Counted from the first letter of the stretch, positions 46,338-54,975 are shown. The stretch is 64,000 nt of DNA from Stagnihabitans sp038231395 (GCA_038231395.1 JBBRLL010000006.1:1-64000), one strand, 5' to 3'. Made by a program: numbers and translations. Notes: a model not told the origin generated them from the sequence alone.

Positions 46338-47399
46338 TCAGCGCGGCTTGACCCGGTTGACATGGCCCATCTTGCGGCCCGGCCTTGGGGCGCCTTTGCC
46401 ATACAGGTGCAGGGCGGCATGGGCTTCGCGGGCGATCTTTGGCACCCGCAGGATGTCATCGCCAATCAGGTTCTCCATCACCACATCGCAGTGCCGCGCG
46501 CCGTCGCCCAAGGGCCAGCCGGTGATGGCGCGGATATGCTGTTCGAACTGATCCACCGCACAGCCGTTCTGCGTCCAGTGACCGGAGTTGTGGACGCGGG
46601 GGGCGATTTCGTTGACCACCAGACCCTGCGGCGTCACAAACACCTCCACCCCCAGCACACCGACGTAATCCAGCGCGTTCAGAATGCGGGCGGCCAGCAG
46701 GATCGCATCGGTCCGCTGACCGGGCGTCAGGCGTGCGGGCACCGTGGTGGTGTGCAGGATGCCGTCCTTGTGCACATTCTCACCGGGGTCAAAGCAGGCG
46801 ACAGAGCCGTCAAGCCCGCGTGCCGCAATCACCGAAACCTCGTGGCTGAAGGTCACAAACCCCTCCAGCACGCAATCCTGTGCGATGCCGGCCTTGGCCG
46901 CCGCCGCACCATCGGGCGACATGATCCGCACCTGACCTTTGCCATCATAGCCAAGCCGTGTGGTTTTCAGGATCGCCGGGGTGCCGATCCGCGCAATCGC
47001 CGCATCCAGATCGGCCGCGTTGCGCACCGCCGCATAGGGAGCCACCGCAAGACCGAGGCTGGTCAGAAAATCCTTCTCCAACAGCCGGTCTTGCGATGTG
47101 GCCAAAGCGCGCCGGTTGGGTCGGATCGGCTTCAGGCTTTCCAACAGGTCCAAAGCGGAGGTCGGCACATTCTCGAACTCATAGGTGATCACGTCAACCG
47201 AGGCGGCAAAGGCGCGCAAGGCAGACTCATCCTCATAGGCCGCCGTGGTCAGGGCATAGGCCACGTCGGCTGCGGGGGCGGGCCCCGGTTCATAGATATG
47301 ACAACGAAAGCCAAGCCGGGAGGCGGCCACCGCCAGCATCCGCCCCAACTGCCCGCCCCCCAGAATGCCGATCACCGAACCGCCGGGCAGGTCACTCAT
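46338..47399 (-). CDS. purK: N5-carboxyaminoimidazole ribonucleotide synthase
   Basis: A 353-aa ATP-grasp enzyme. The N-terminal GILGGGQLGRMLAVAASRLG binds nucleotide or AIR, ATP-grasp stretches include ILKTTRLGYDGKGQVRI and EGFVTFSHEVSVI, and the C-terminal NEIAPRVHNSGHWTQNGCAV is diagnostic for PurK. It carboxylates AIR with bicarbonate. Start overlaps the purE stop by 4 bases (ATGA), so it is coupled. Confidence 0.96.
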   Translation of the reverse strand: MSDLPGGSVIGILGGGQLGRMLAVAASRLGFRCHIYEPGPAPAADVAYALTTAAYEDESALRAFAASVDVITYEFENVPTSALDLLESLKPIRPNRRALATSQDRLLEKDFLTSLGLAVAPYAAVRNAADLDAAIARIGTPAILKTTRLGYDGKGQVRIMSPDGAAAAKAGIAQDCVLEGFVTFSHEVSVIAARGLDGSVACFDPGENVHKDGILHTTTVPARLTPGQRTDAILLAARILNALDYVGVLGVEVFVTPQGLVVNEIAPRVHNSGHWTQNGCAVDQFEQHIRAITGWPLGDGARHCDVVMENLIGDDILRVPKIAREAHAALHLYGKGAPRPGRKMGHVNRVKPR

Positions 47400-48007
47400 C
47401 CTTTGGCACCTGCGCCTTTGGGGTCAGCGGCCATTGGGTCAGCGGCCTTGGCTCCCGAATCCTTGGCTCCCGAATCCTTGGCTCCCGAATCCGTGGCTCC
47501 CGCAACTTTAGCCCCTGCATCCGATGGCCCGGTAGCCATGGGCTCCTCAGGAATCGACGCCGACAAATCCGCCCGCCACGCGTCCAGCCGCACCGCAAGA
47601 TCTGCGTCCTGCAAGGCCAGGATCGCCGCAGCCATCAGCCCGGCATTGGCCGCACCGCCTATCGCCATCGTCGCCACCGGATAACCACGCGGCATCTGTA
47701 CGATAGAATAAAGGCTGTCTACCCCAGCCAAAGCCTTGGTCTGGATCGGCACACCAATCACCGGCACCCGGGTTTTCGACGCCATCATCCCCGGCAAATG
47801 CGCAGCCCCGCCAGCCCCCGCAATGATCACCTGCAAACCCCGGGCCACGGCTGTCGCGCCATAGTCCCACAAACGGTCTGGCGTCCGGTGGGCCGAGACG
47901 ATTTTCGTCTCATAGGCCACACCCAACTGGTCCAGCACGCGGGCAGCCTCCTGCATCGTTGGCCAGTCAGACTGGCTGCCCATGATGATCCCGACCTGAA
48001 CGCCCAT
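47396..48007 (-). CDS. purE: N5-carboxyaminoimidazole ribonucleotide mutase with repeat tail
   Basis: 203 aa against the usual ~160. Residues 1-156 are a full class I PurE: GIIMGSQSDWPTMQ, ETKIVSAHRTPDRLWDYG, AGAGGAAHLPGMMASKT and PVIGVPIQTKALAGVDSLYS. After EEP, a 47-residue low-complexity tail of Ala/Gly/Ser/Asp/Lys contains repeated DSGAK (residues 172-187) and PMAADPKGAG. The tail is encoded partly by a 15-bp tandem repeat and looks disordered. The active-site residues are intact. First gene of purE-purK. Confidence 0.95.
   Translation of the reverse strand: MGVQVGIIMGSQSDWPTMQEAARVLDQLGVAYETKIVSAHRTPDRLWDYGATAVARGLQVIIAGAGGAAHLPGMMASKTRVPVIGVPIQTKALAGVDSLYSIVQMPRGYPVATMAIGGAANAGLMAAAILALQDADLAVRLDAWRADLSASIPEEPMATGPSDAGAKVAGATDSGAKDSGAKDSGAKAADPMAADPKGAGAKG
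47446..47505 (-). repeat. four 15-bp tandem repeats in the purE tail
   Basis: CCTTGGCTCCCGAAT repeats at 47446, 47461 and 47476, with a diverged fourth copy at 47491. In frame they give the DSGAK repeats of the PurE C-terminal tail. A second small duplication (GGTCAGCGGCC) lies just 3'. Confidence 0.85.
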
Positions 48008-48178
48008 CCGCGCCTCCCCTGACCTGCGGGCGGATTATACCGGGCGGCCCAGCAGAGCAAGACATCTGAACGCCTCGGGCCGCTTACCACCGCATGCCCC
48101 CGATTGGCGGCTTTGCCCGCCACAGGCTCCGCGTCGGGCACAGGCACCCACACTGATTTTGGCAGGATGGCCAATTTT

Positions 48179-48203
48179 GGTAGGATGGGCAATCTGCCCA
48201 TGG
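48179..48203. repeat. dispersed palindromic element, copy 2
   Basis: GGTAGGATGGGCAATCTGCC then CATGG; dyad ATGGGCA-ATC-TGCCCAT. It lies 6 bases past the 3' end of the YdcH-like gene. Confidence 0.75.
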
Positions 48204-48208
48204 CACCT

Positions 48209-48427
48209 TCAGGCGATGATATCGGGAATGATGTCGTCTTCCAGCTTCACGACCTGCTCTTTCAGCGCCAGTTTATGCTTTTTCAGGCGGCGCAGGGTCA
48301 GTTGATCCGGGCGGCCCGACAGTTCCAGCGCATGGATCGCCTCATCCAGATCCCGATGCTCCCGCCGCAGCACACCCAGCTTGATGCGCAGCATTTCATC
48401 ATAGTTCAGCTCGTTGGAGGCGTTCAT
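48209..48427 (-). CDS. YdcH-like small protein (DUF465)
   Basis: A 72-aa helical protein rich in charged residues: LNYDEMLRIKLGVLRREHRD then LDEAIHALE, and LRRLKKHKLALKEQVVKLED. This is the DUF465 pattern, a small antiparallel coiled coil of unknown role. It is transcribed away from the Hsp20 gene. Confidence 0.87.
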   Translation of the reverse strand: MNASNELNYDEMLRIKLGVLRREHRDLDEAIHALELSGRPDQLTLRRLKKHKLALKEQVVKLEDDIIPDIIA

Positions 48428-48542
48428 GGTCTTGTCACGGCATTGGGCATTTGACCGTTACCCTATATCGATTCGCGCAGCACAGGCGAAAAAACTGCAA
48501 ATAAAAGAATGCCAAAGCGCAGATTTCTGTCGGGACATGGGT

Positions 48543-48573
48543 CTTGCGGTGGGCGCCTGCCACCTCCATATTT
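48543..48573 (+). promoter_or_regulatory. candidate heat-shock (RpoH-type) promoter
   Basis: CTTG at 48543-48546 and CCATATTT about 18 bases later resemble an alphaproteobacterial RpoH promoter ahead of the Hsp20 gene. The match is partial, so this is a suggestion. Confidence 0.3.
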
Positions 48574-48662
48574 CCATCAGGTTAAAGCCCAGGGCTGAAG
48601 CTGTCGGGTCGGGTGCCTTCGGGGCCTGTTCTGAAAATGTCGCTTGTGACAAGGACATCGCC

Positions 48663-49076
48663 ATGACGAAACTGACTTTTGGTGCCCATCCATATCTTTT
48701 GGGCTTTGAACAGCTGGAACGGCTGGTCGAGCGCACCTCCAAGACCGCCTCGGAGGGTTATCCGCCCTTCAACATCGAGGCGACTTCGGACAACACTTAC
48801 CGCATCACGCTTGCGGTCGCAGGGTTCCGCGAGGAAGATCTGCAGATCACTGTCGAGGATCGCCAATTGGTGATCCGAGGGCGGCAGGCCGAAGATATCG
48901 TCGATCGGGTCTATCTGCATCGTGGCATAGCTGCCCGTGCTTTCCAGCGCAGCTTTGTGCTGGCCGACGGGGTCGAGGTGGGCGGGGCGGATCTGGAACA
49001 CGGGCTCTTGCACGTCGACCTGCGCCGTCAGACGCCCGAAACCGTGGTGCAAACCATCCGGATCGGACGGGACTGA
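48663..49076 (+). CDS. small heat-shock protein, Hsp20 family
   Basis: 137 aa with an alpha-crystallin domain at about 35-130: EGYPPFNIEATSDNTYRITL then AVAGFREEDL, ITVEDRQLVIRGRQ, and the late HRGIAARAFQRSFVLADGVE with LEHGLLHVDL (the GxL motif). It binds unfolding proteins. The C-terminal IxI motif is represented by IRIG. The ATG at 48663 has an AAGGA site about 8 bases upstream. A DUF1150 gene follows after 28 bases, as in many relatives, so they form a unit. Confidence 0.92.
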   Translation: MTKLTFGAHPYLLGFEQLERLVERTSKTASEGYPPFNIEATSDNTYRITLAVAGFREEDLQITVEDRQLVIRGRQAEDIVDRVYLHRGIAARAFQRSFVLADGVEVGGADLEHGLLHVDLRRQTPETVVQTIRIGRD

Positions 49077-49104
49077 GCGTGGGTCTTTAAAAATGGGAAA
49101 TGTG

Positions 49105-49368
49105 ATGAACACGAAATTCGAACTGCCGAACACCGCCGGACCCGATGTCCAGACCAAAGCCGGTAATCCCGCTGAAAACGCCATTGTCTATGTGCGCCCG
49201 GTGGCCGTGGCCGACCTGCCAGAGACGTTGCAGCGTCAGGCCGAGGGCTTGGCCACCATTTATTCGGTGCACCGCCCCGACGGCGAACGCCTTGCTTTGG
49301 TTGTCGACCGCAACCTGGCCTTCGCTTTGGCGCGCGAGCATGACATGGCCCCGGTTTACGTGCATTGA
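49105..49368 (+). CDS. DUF1150 family protein
   Basis: An 87-aa cytoplasmic protein. NAIVYVRPVAVADLPETLQR then QAEGLATIYSVHRPDGERLA and LALVVDRNLAFALAREHDMA then PVYVH match the family, which is nearly confined to alphaproteobacteria. ATG 49105 is preferred because GGGAAATG precedes it. It probably works with Hsp20, a conclusion from position only. Confidence 0.88.
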   Translation: MNTKFELPNTAGPDVQTKAGNPAENAIVYVRPVAVADLPETLQRQAEGLATIYSVHRPDGERLALVVDRNLAFALAREHDMAPVYVH

Positions 49369-49551
49369 TCGGCCTTTCAGACAATCTGTAAGCAAAATGC
49401 AGGCCTCTAACCCAAGGTATAGAGGTCTGCAAATTTGAATTTTTAGTCCTTCCGTGCCATTGCTGCACCTGCATCCTTGCGCTAGCTCCGCCTCATCACA
49501 CGATGACGGGCGGTACAGGCCGCTGGATTTTGGCGTAAGAGGGCAGCAGGA

Positions 49552-50034
49552 ATGACACTCAAAACCACCTACTCGGGCTTGCAGATCGGGCTTCACTGGG
49601 CAACGGCCCTGTTGATTGCGGCGAATTATTTCATCTCCGATGGCATGGGCGAGGCGCTGGACGCCCATATCGCCGGGGAGCCAGTGGTGGGCCTGACGCC
49701 CACTTGGCACGTCTGGTCCGGTACGGTTCTGTTGGGGCTGGTCGTGGTGCGGCTGGTGGTTCGCGTCCTGTCTGGCGAGCTGGAGGCCGGCGAACCCAAA
49801 ACGCTGCAGCGTCGCGTTGCCGATGTCGGGCATTGGGTTCTGTACGCATTGATGCTGGCGGTTCCAGTGCTTGGTGCGCTGACCTGGTTTGGCAAGATGG
49901 ATGCGTTTGGCAACGTGCATGTGATGGTGATGAACGCGCTGATGCTGGTCATCCTTGGTCATGCGGCGATGGCGATTTTCCACCACTATGTGCTGAAAGA
50001 CGGGTTATTGAGCCGGATGACCCCGCTGCGCTGA
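49552..50034 (+). CDS. cytochrome b561-type membrane protein
   Basis: A 160-aa inner-membrane protein with four helices. His residues that could bind two b hemes are in LQIGLHWATALLI (H15), TWHVWSGTVLL, DVGHWVLYALML and LVILGHAAMAIFHHYVLKD. It may oxidise quinol or reduce periplasmic acceptors, partner unknown. The ATG follows a GGCAGCAGGA stretch. A palindromic element lies just beyond its stop. Confidence 0.87.
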   Translation: MTLKTTYSGLQIGLHWATALLIAANYFISDGMGEALDAHIAGEPVVGLTPTWHVWSGTVLLGLVVVRLVVRVLSGELEAGEPKTLQRRVADVGHWVLYALMLAVPVLGALTWFGKMDAFGNVHVMVMNALMLVILGHAAMAIFHHYVLKDGLLSRMTPLR

Positions 50035-50044
50035 GGAATGGCGA

Positions 50045-50068
50045 GATGGGCCAATGGCCCATCCTACC
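50045..50068. repeat. dispersed palindromic element, copy 3
   Basis: GATGGGCCAATGGCCCATCC then TACC, the reverse orientation of the copy at 37464, 10 bases after the cytochrome b561 stop. Confidence 0.75.
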
Positions 50069-50258
50069 TTGTCCCTTGGGTCGTGTTGCCCCCTTGGTCG
50101 GGCGCGGTTGATTGTTGGAACAGGCGCAAAGTCTGAGGTGGTTGATTTGAAGTCCGGCGGTTCCACTCAGCCCCTTGGCCAAATCACATGCGGTGTTTGT
50201 GCCAGCAAACTCCGGGTCATAGCTGGGACCGCACCATCCTTCCGCGTCCACCAAAGCA

Positions 50259-50288
50259 AACCGCCGCCCGTGATCTGGGGCGGCGGTT
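50259..50288 (+). terminator. hairpin terminator, probably bidirectional
   Basis: AACCGCCGCCC pairs with GGGCGGCGGTT across an 8-base loop, followed by GATTTTT. It stands between the cytochrome b561 gene and the converging sat-cysC gene. Confidence 0.7.
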
Positions 50289-50307
50289 GATTTTTCGCAG
50301 ATAAATC
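50289..50307. repeat. inverted repeat related to the 54.85-kb palindrome
   Basis: GATTTTTCGCAGATAAATC, one mismatch from the inner arm GATTTTTCGCAGAAAAATC at 54852. Immediately 3' of the hairpin above. Confidence 0.7.
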
Positions 50308-50325
50308 GGGGGCTTCGGCCAAACC

Positions 50326-52032
50326 TCAGCCGGCGATCAGACCCATCGATTCCAGCTTGAGGATCACCTGATGCGCGCAGTGGTCCACTTCGATCCCGGA
50401 GGTTTCCAAGACCAGTTCAGCTTTGGTCGGCATTTCGTAAGGGTCGGAAATGCCTGTGAATTCCTTGATCTTGCCTTCACGCGCCAGCTTGTACAGGCCC
50501 TTGCGGTCGCGCTTTTCGCAGTCTTCGACGGAGGTTGCGACGTGGACCTCGATGAAGGCACCGTAAGCCTCCACCATTTCGCGCACGGCGCGGCGGGTGG
50601 CGGTGTAGGGTGCAATCGGCGCGCAGATGGCAATGCCGCCGTTCTTGGTGATCTCGGACGCCACATAGCCGATCCGGCGGATGTTGATATCGCGGTGCTC
50701 TTTGCTAAAGCCCAGTTCGGACGACAGATGCTTGCGCACCACATCGCCGTCCAACAGTGTGGTCGGACGCCCGCCCATCTCCATTAGCTTGACCATCAAC
50801 GCGTTGGCGATGGTGGATTTACCTGACCCCGAAAGCCCGGTGAAAAACACGGTAAAGCCCTGCTTGTCGCGGGCCGGAGAGGTTTTGCGCAACTGCTTGA
50901 CGACCTCGGGGAAGGAAAACCACGCGGGAATATCCAGACCTTCGCGCAGGCGGCGGCGCAGTTCGGTGCCGGAAATGTCCAGAACCGTGCAGCCTTCGGG
51001 GACTTCGTTGGCGGGGTAATACTGGTCACGCTCCTGCACGTAAACCATGTGCTTGAAGTCAACCATCTTGACGCCGATCTCTGCCTCATGCGTGCTGAAC
51101 AGGGTTTGCGCGTCGTAAGGGCCGTAGAAATCCTTGCCGGCGGAGTTTTTGCCGGGGCCCGCATGGTCACGACCGACGATGAAGTGGGTGACGCCGTGGT
51201 TGGCGCGGATCAGGCCGTGCCAGACCGCTTCACGCGGGCCTGCCATGCGCATCGCAAGGTTCAGAAGGCTCATCGTGGTGGTCGATTGCGGATACTTGTC
51301 CAGCACCGCCTCGTAGCAGCGCACGCGGGTGAAGTGGTCCACATCGCCCGGCTTGGTCATGCCGACGACCGGGTGGATCAGCAGGTTGGCTTGCGCCTCT
51401 TTGGCGGCACGGAAGGTCAGTTCCTGGTGGGCGCGGTGCAAGGGGTTACGGGTCTGGAAGGCCACGACCTTTTCCCAGCCGAGTTTCTTGAAATAGGCGC
51501 GCAATTCGTTCGGCGTGTCGCGCTGCGATTTGAAATCGTAGTGGACCGGGGCTTGCAGCCCTTCGATCTTGCCGCCCAGATAGATCGACCCGGCGCTGTT
51601 GTGCAGGTAATGCACGGCGGGATGGGCGAGGTCATCGGCTCCAAACACCTTTGCCGCCTCGTTCGCCTTGTTCGGCGTCCATTTGTCAGAGACGGTCATC
51701 ACGGCAAGGATGACGCCTTCGGCATCGCGCAGGGCGATTTGGGTGCCAGCCGCCACGCCATCGGCGAACTTTTCGGTCACGTCCAGCGTGATCGGCATCG
51801 GCCACAGGGTGCCGTCGGCAAGGCGCATGTTTTCCACGACGTCGTTGTAATCGGCCTCGGTCAGGAAACCCTGCAAGGGCGCGAAGCCGCCGTTCATCAA
51901 CAGTTCAAGATCGCAGGCTTGACGCGCGGTCAGGTCCCACGACGGCATGTTGCCTGCGGCGGTTTTCAGACGGGCAGCTTCCGCTGCGGAAACATAAAGC
52001 TCTGGAATTGGGGCGTGGTTTGAAATCGACAT
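50326..52032 (-). CDS. bifunctional sulfate adenylyltransferase/adenylylsulfate kinase
   Basis: 568 aa. Residues 1-~390 form ATP sulfurylase: NTRNPLHRAH-like (here FQTRNPLHRAH, 195-202), NHGVTHFIVGRDHAGPG (279-294) and the C-terminal ..HMVYVQERDQYYP. Residues 391-568 are an APS kinase with Walker A GLSGSGKS (399-406), GxNKDLGF-like ELGFSKEHRDINIRRIGYVA and AICAPIAPYT. It turns sulfate into PAPS in two steps. The fused order (ATPS first, kinase second) fits a CysD-independent Sat-CysC type. Start at MSISNHAPIP; a weak ribosome-binding site. Confidence 0.93.
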   Translation of the reverse strand: MSISNHAPIPELYVSAAEAARLKTAAGNMPSWDLTARQACDLELLMNGGFAPLQGFLTEADYNDVVENMRLADGTLWPMPITLDVTEKFADGVAAGTQIALRDAEGVILAVMTVSDKWTPNKANEAAKVFGADDLAHPAVHYLHNSAGSIYLGGKIEGLQAPVHYDFKSQRDTPNELRAYFKKLGWEKVVAFQTRNPLHRAHQELTFRAAKEAQANLLIHPVVGMTKPGDVDHFTRVRCYEAVLDKYPQSTTTMSLLNLAMRMAGPREAVWHGLIRANHGVTHFIVGRDHAGPGKNSAGKDFYGPYDAQTLFSTHEAEIGVKMVDFKHMVYVQERDQYYPANEVPEGCTVLDISGTELRRRLREGLDIPAWFSFPEVVKQLRKTSPARDKQGFTVFFTGLSGSGKSTIANALMVKLMEMGGRPTTLLDGDVVRKHLSSELGFSKEHRDINIRRIGYVASEITKNGGIAICAPIAPYTATRRAVREMVEAYGAFIEVHVATSVEDCEKRDRKGLYKLAREGKIKEFTGISDPYEMPTKAELVLETSGIEVDHCAHQVILKLESMGLIAG

Positions 52033-52266
52033 TGGACGCTCGCTTTTGGGACAACCGGGAGGAGGGGCGATGGCACCCGCTGATGCCACCTGACGCCGCG
52101 GCTTTTGATCCTGAATGGCCGGAATAATCAAGCCGATGGGGCTGCATTCTAGGCAAAAAGTGCCAAAATGCCGCAAGAAACCGCCGATGGGGGCTGGCTT
52201 TTCGGGCAAAGCCGGATTGCGGCAAGATGGTTTTCAAAAGCGTGATGCGGGCCTTGGGCGAATTGC

Positions 52267-52299
52267 AGTCCATGGACGCCGGTCAAGGGCCCATGGACT
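52267..52299. repeat. inverted repeat downstream of the VPLPA-CTERM gene
   Basis: AGTCCATGG and CCATGGACT, 15 bases apart, lie just 3' of the stop (minus strand). No clear U-run follows, so a terminator role is uncertain. Confidence 0.4.
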
Positions 52300-52307
52300 G
52301 TCTTGCT

Positions 52308-52892
52308 TCAGGCTTTGCGCTTGCGGGCGGTCAACAGGCCAAAACCAAACAAGGCGCCAGCCAGCATGGGCAGCGAGGCGGGCAGCGGGATGGGTGAGGC
52401 ATTCACCACCACCGAAGCACGGAAGGCACCCGGTCCACCCGCGTTGGTGGCGTGGAAGGTCAGGGTGTTGACCCCGGCCAGGAAGGTTGCGGCACCTTGG
52501 GTGAAGGCGTGCATCGCCTGGAAGGCGTCAAGGCCGAAATTCAGTGACGAGACTTGCGTCCCGTTCAACTCGACCGTGCCAGAGTTGTCGACGCCCCACA
52601 AACCGGCCAAAGAGGCGGTGTTCAGTTTAAAGTGGGTCAGATCGAATTTGAAAACGAAGTCCAGCGTGCCGTATTCGACCAGCGGGCTGTTGACCCAGAC
52701 CCAATTGGACGCCTGCGGCGTTGCCACATGCGTATAAGAGCCGTTGTCGGTATCGACAGTGCCTGTCGGATTGATGAACCCGCCAGCCCCGGTTGACCCG
52801 GTGCCACCAGCGGCCACGGTCGACGCATTGGCGGCAATGGCCATAACGGAAACTGCGGCTGCGAGGGCGATCGTCTTGAAGATATGTGCCAT
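52308..52892 (-). CDS. VPLPA-CTERM (PEP-CTERM-like) secreted protein
   Basis: A 194-aa protein with a signal peptide (MAHIFKTIALAAAVSVMAIA…NAS) and a C-terminal sorting signal: SPIPLPASLPMLAGALFGFG then LLTARKRKA, i.e. a VPLPA motif, one helix and a basic end. The middle is a strand-rich domain of unknown function. Such tails are recognised by exosortase/archaeosortase-like proteins for export of exopolysaccharide-associated proteins. GGAG lies 7 bases upstream of the ATG. No exosortase gene is in the window. Confidence 0.87.
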   Translation of the reverse strand: MAHIFKTIALAAAVSVMAIAANASTVAAGGTGSTGAGGFINPTGTVDTDNGSYTHVATPQASNWVWVNSPLVEYGTLDFVFKFDLTHFKLNTASLAGLWGVDNSGTVELNGTQVSSLNFGLDAFQAMHAFTQGAATFLAGVNTLTFHATNAGGPGAFRASVVVNASPIPLPASLPMLAGALFGFGLLTARKRKA

Positions 52893-53221
52893 TTGCTTCT
52901 CCATAAGGATGTGTGCCGGGATTAGACGGCATTTCCGGCAAATTTTAGGCGATCGGATGGCGCGGGGCAGCGATGCTGGATGGCACGACGCGCACTGTTT
53001 CCGCTGGCCCATCAACCCGACGGGATAGGCCTTGTCAGGACTGAAAACCTGAACAATCCGGGCCGGGAGGATTGCGTGTGGCTCGCGGCGCGCAATTTCG
53101 ATTCGGGGCGCGTGGCCTTTGGGCGCTTGTGGATTCGAAGTGCCCTCAGCCCTCAGCCCTTTGGCGGGCCGCAGCCTGTGGGTACCGTTCGCCCAGATTG
53201 CGCGGGCGTCTCTTATGATCC
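52893..53221. other. intergenic stretch without a recognised gene
   Basis: 329 bases between trxB (3' end) and the VPLPA-CTERM gene (5' end). Only the ribosome-binding site of the latter is evident. No RNA gene or repeat was noticed. Confidence 0.5.
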
Positions 53222-54160
53222 TCAGTGACCCGACAGCCAGCGTTCGGCGTCGAGGGCGGCCATGCAGCCCATACCGGCAGAGGTAACCGCTTGACGATAG
53301 ATGTGGTCGGTCAGGTCGCCGGCCGCAAAGACGCCGGGAATCGCGGTGCGCGTGGTGCCCGGTTCAACCTGAACATAGCCGCCGTTGTGCAAGGGCAGTT
53401 GATCCTTGACCAGCTCTGACGCCGGGGCGTGGCCGATGGCCACAAAAAAGCCGTGGCAAGCGATGTCCGCCACAACCCCGGTCAGCAGGTTGCGGGTCCG
53501 CACGCCAGTGACAGAGGCGGGGGCGTCGGATCCCAGAACCTCTGTCACCTCAGAGTTCCACACCATCTGGATTTTCGGATGTTTGAACAGACGGTCCTGC
53601 ATGATCTTTTCGGCGCGCAAACTGTCGCGACGGTGGATCAGCGTGACTTTGGTGGCAAAGTTGGTCAGGAACAAAGCCTCCTCGACCGCTGTATTGCCGC
53701 CACCGATCACCACGACCTCTTTGCCCCGGTAGAAAAAGCCGTCGCAGGTCGCACAGGCCGACACGCCAAAGCCTTTGAACTTCTGCTCGGACGGCAGACC
53801 CAGCCATTTGGCCTGCGCGCCGGTCGCAAGGATCACCGCATCGGCTTTATAGGTCACGCCGCTGTCGGACTGGGCGGTGAAGGGGCGGTTTTGCAGGTCA
53901 AGCGAGGTGATGTAGTCGGAAATCACCTCCGCACCCATCGCCGTGGCATGATCCTGCATCCGGATCATCAGGTCGGGGCCCTGCACATGGGTGTCACCCG
54001 GCCAGTTCTCGACCTCCGTCGTGATGGTCAACTGGCCACCAGGCGTCAGGCCCTGCACGAGGATGGGGTTCAGCATGGCGCGGGCGGCATAAACCGCCGC
54101 CGTATAGCCCGCCGGGCCTGAGCCTATGATCAGAACCCGTGTGTGCCGCGTCTCGCCCAT
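53222..54160 (-). CDS. trxB: thioredoxin-disulfide reductase
   Basis: 312 aa. FAD-binding IIGSGPAGYTAAVYAARA (11-28), active-site CATC in SACATCDGFFYRG (C136, C139), NADPH-binding VVVIGGGNTAVEEALFL and the C-terminal GVFAAGDLTDHIYRQAVTSA then GMGCMAALDAERWL. It passes electrons from NADPH to thioredoxin. Divergent from the Lrp-type gene, as often in Rhodobacterales. Confidence 0.96.
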   Translation of the reverse strand: MGETRHTRVLIIGSGPAGYTAAVYAARAMLNPILVQGLTPGGQLTITTEVENWPGDTHVQGPDLMIRMQDHATAMGAEVISDYITSLDLQNRPFTAQSDSGVTYKADAVILATGAQAKWLGLPSEQKFKGFGVSACATCDGFFYRGKEVVVIGGGNTAVEEALFLTNFATKVTLIHRRDSLRAEKIMQDRLFKHPKIQMVWNSEVTEVLGSDAPASVTGVRTRNLLTGVVADIACHGFFVAIGHAPASELVKDQLPLHNGGYVQVEPGTTRTAIPGVFAAGDLTDHIYRQAVTSAGMGCMAALDAERWLSGH

Positions 54161-54345
54161 CTTGCCCTCACATCAAATCCAGCCGCCCCGATATAGGCAA
54201 AGGCTGCGTCCTGCGAAAGGGGGGCCTGCGCAAGGCGGGATTGCGGCTTTGACGGGTGGCCCTGGCTTTTTGTTGCGTGGTTGCGAAATATTATTGCGCA
54301 AAGGAGGGCAAAGGCGTACAGAAAATCTCAAAAGAGGAGCTGCCG

Positions 54346-54846
54346 ATGCCGGTTTCCAAGCTTGACGCGATTGACCGGAAGATTCTGGCTGAATTGCAGG
54401 GTGACGGGCGGATGACCAATGTGGAGCTTGCCTCCCGGGTCGGAATTTCGGCACCGCCCTGTTTGCGCCGGGTGCGGACGCTGGAGACTGCGGGGTATAT
54501 CAAAGGCTATCACGCCGCGATTGACGCGCGCGAGATGGGGTTTGAGGTGCAGGTTTTCGCCATGGTGCGGCTGAACAGTCAGGCCGAGGCGGATTTGGCA
54601 ACCTTTGAGGCGCGGTGTCGGGCTTGGCCTTTGGTGCGCGAGTGTCACATGCTGAACGGCGAGATCGATTTCATCCTGAAATGCGTGGCGCCGGATTTGT
54701 CGACCTTTCAGAACTTTCTCACCGAGCAGTTGTTGAAGGCGGAGAATGTGGCGAACGTCAAAACATCGCTGGTGATCCGCTGCGCCAAGGATGCGCCGGG
54801 TTTGCCGTTTGACGTGCTGGAAGCGCGGTTGGAGAAGAAAGTCTGA
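54346..54846 (+). CDS. Lrp/AsnC-family transcriptional regulator
   Basis: 166 aa. Helix-turn-helix at the N-terminus (KLDAIDRKILAELQGDGRMT then NVELASRVGISAPPCLRRVR), followed by the RAM ligand-binding domain (GFEVQVFAMVRLNSQAEADL…, …LVRECHMLNGEIDFILKC). The ATG has GAGGAG 7 bases upstream. It often regulates itself and the divergent trxB; the effector amino acid is unknown. Confidence 0.92.
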   Translation: MPVSKLDAIDRKILAELQGDGRMTNVELASRVGISAPPCLRRVRTLETAGYIKGYHAAIDAREMGFEVQVFAMVRLNSQAEADLATFEARCRAWPLVRECHMLNGEIDFILKCVAPDLSTFQNFLTEQLLKAENVANVKTSLVIRCAKDAPGLPFDVLEARLEKKV

Positions 54847-54851
54847 GATCT

Positions 54852-54906
54852 GATTTTTCGCAGAAAAATCGTGGCCAGTGGAACCACGATTTTTCTGCGA
54901 AAAATC
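54852..54906. repeat. perfect 23-bp nested inverted repeat
   Basis: Two 23-base arms (54852-54874 and 54884-54906) are exact reverse complements with a 9-base loop. Each arm is itself a hairpin (GATTTTTC-GCA-GAAAAATC), so the DNA could form a cruciform with four arms. The Lrp gene ends 5 bases before it, so it may act as a terminator, but the arms are far longer than needed. Confidence 0.9.
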
Positions 54907-54975
54907 GAGTGTCGCAAACTTGAGGAACAGGCCACAGCTTAAATTCGTTCCCCAGAGTGGTTGACAAGCTGCACT

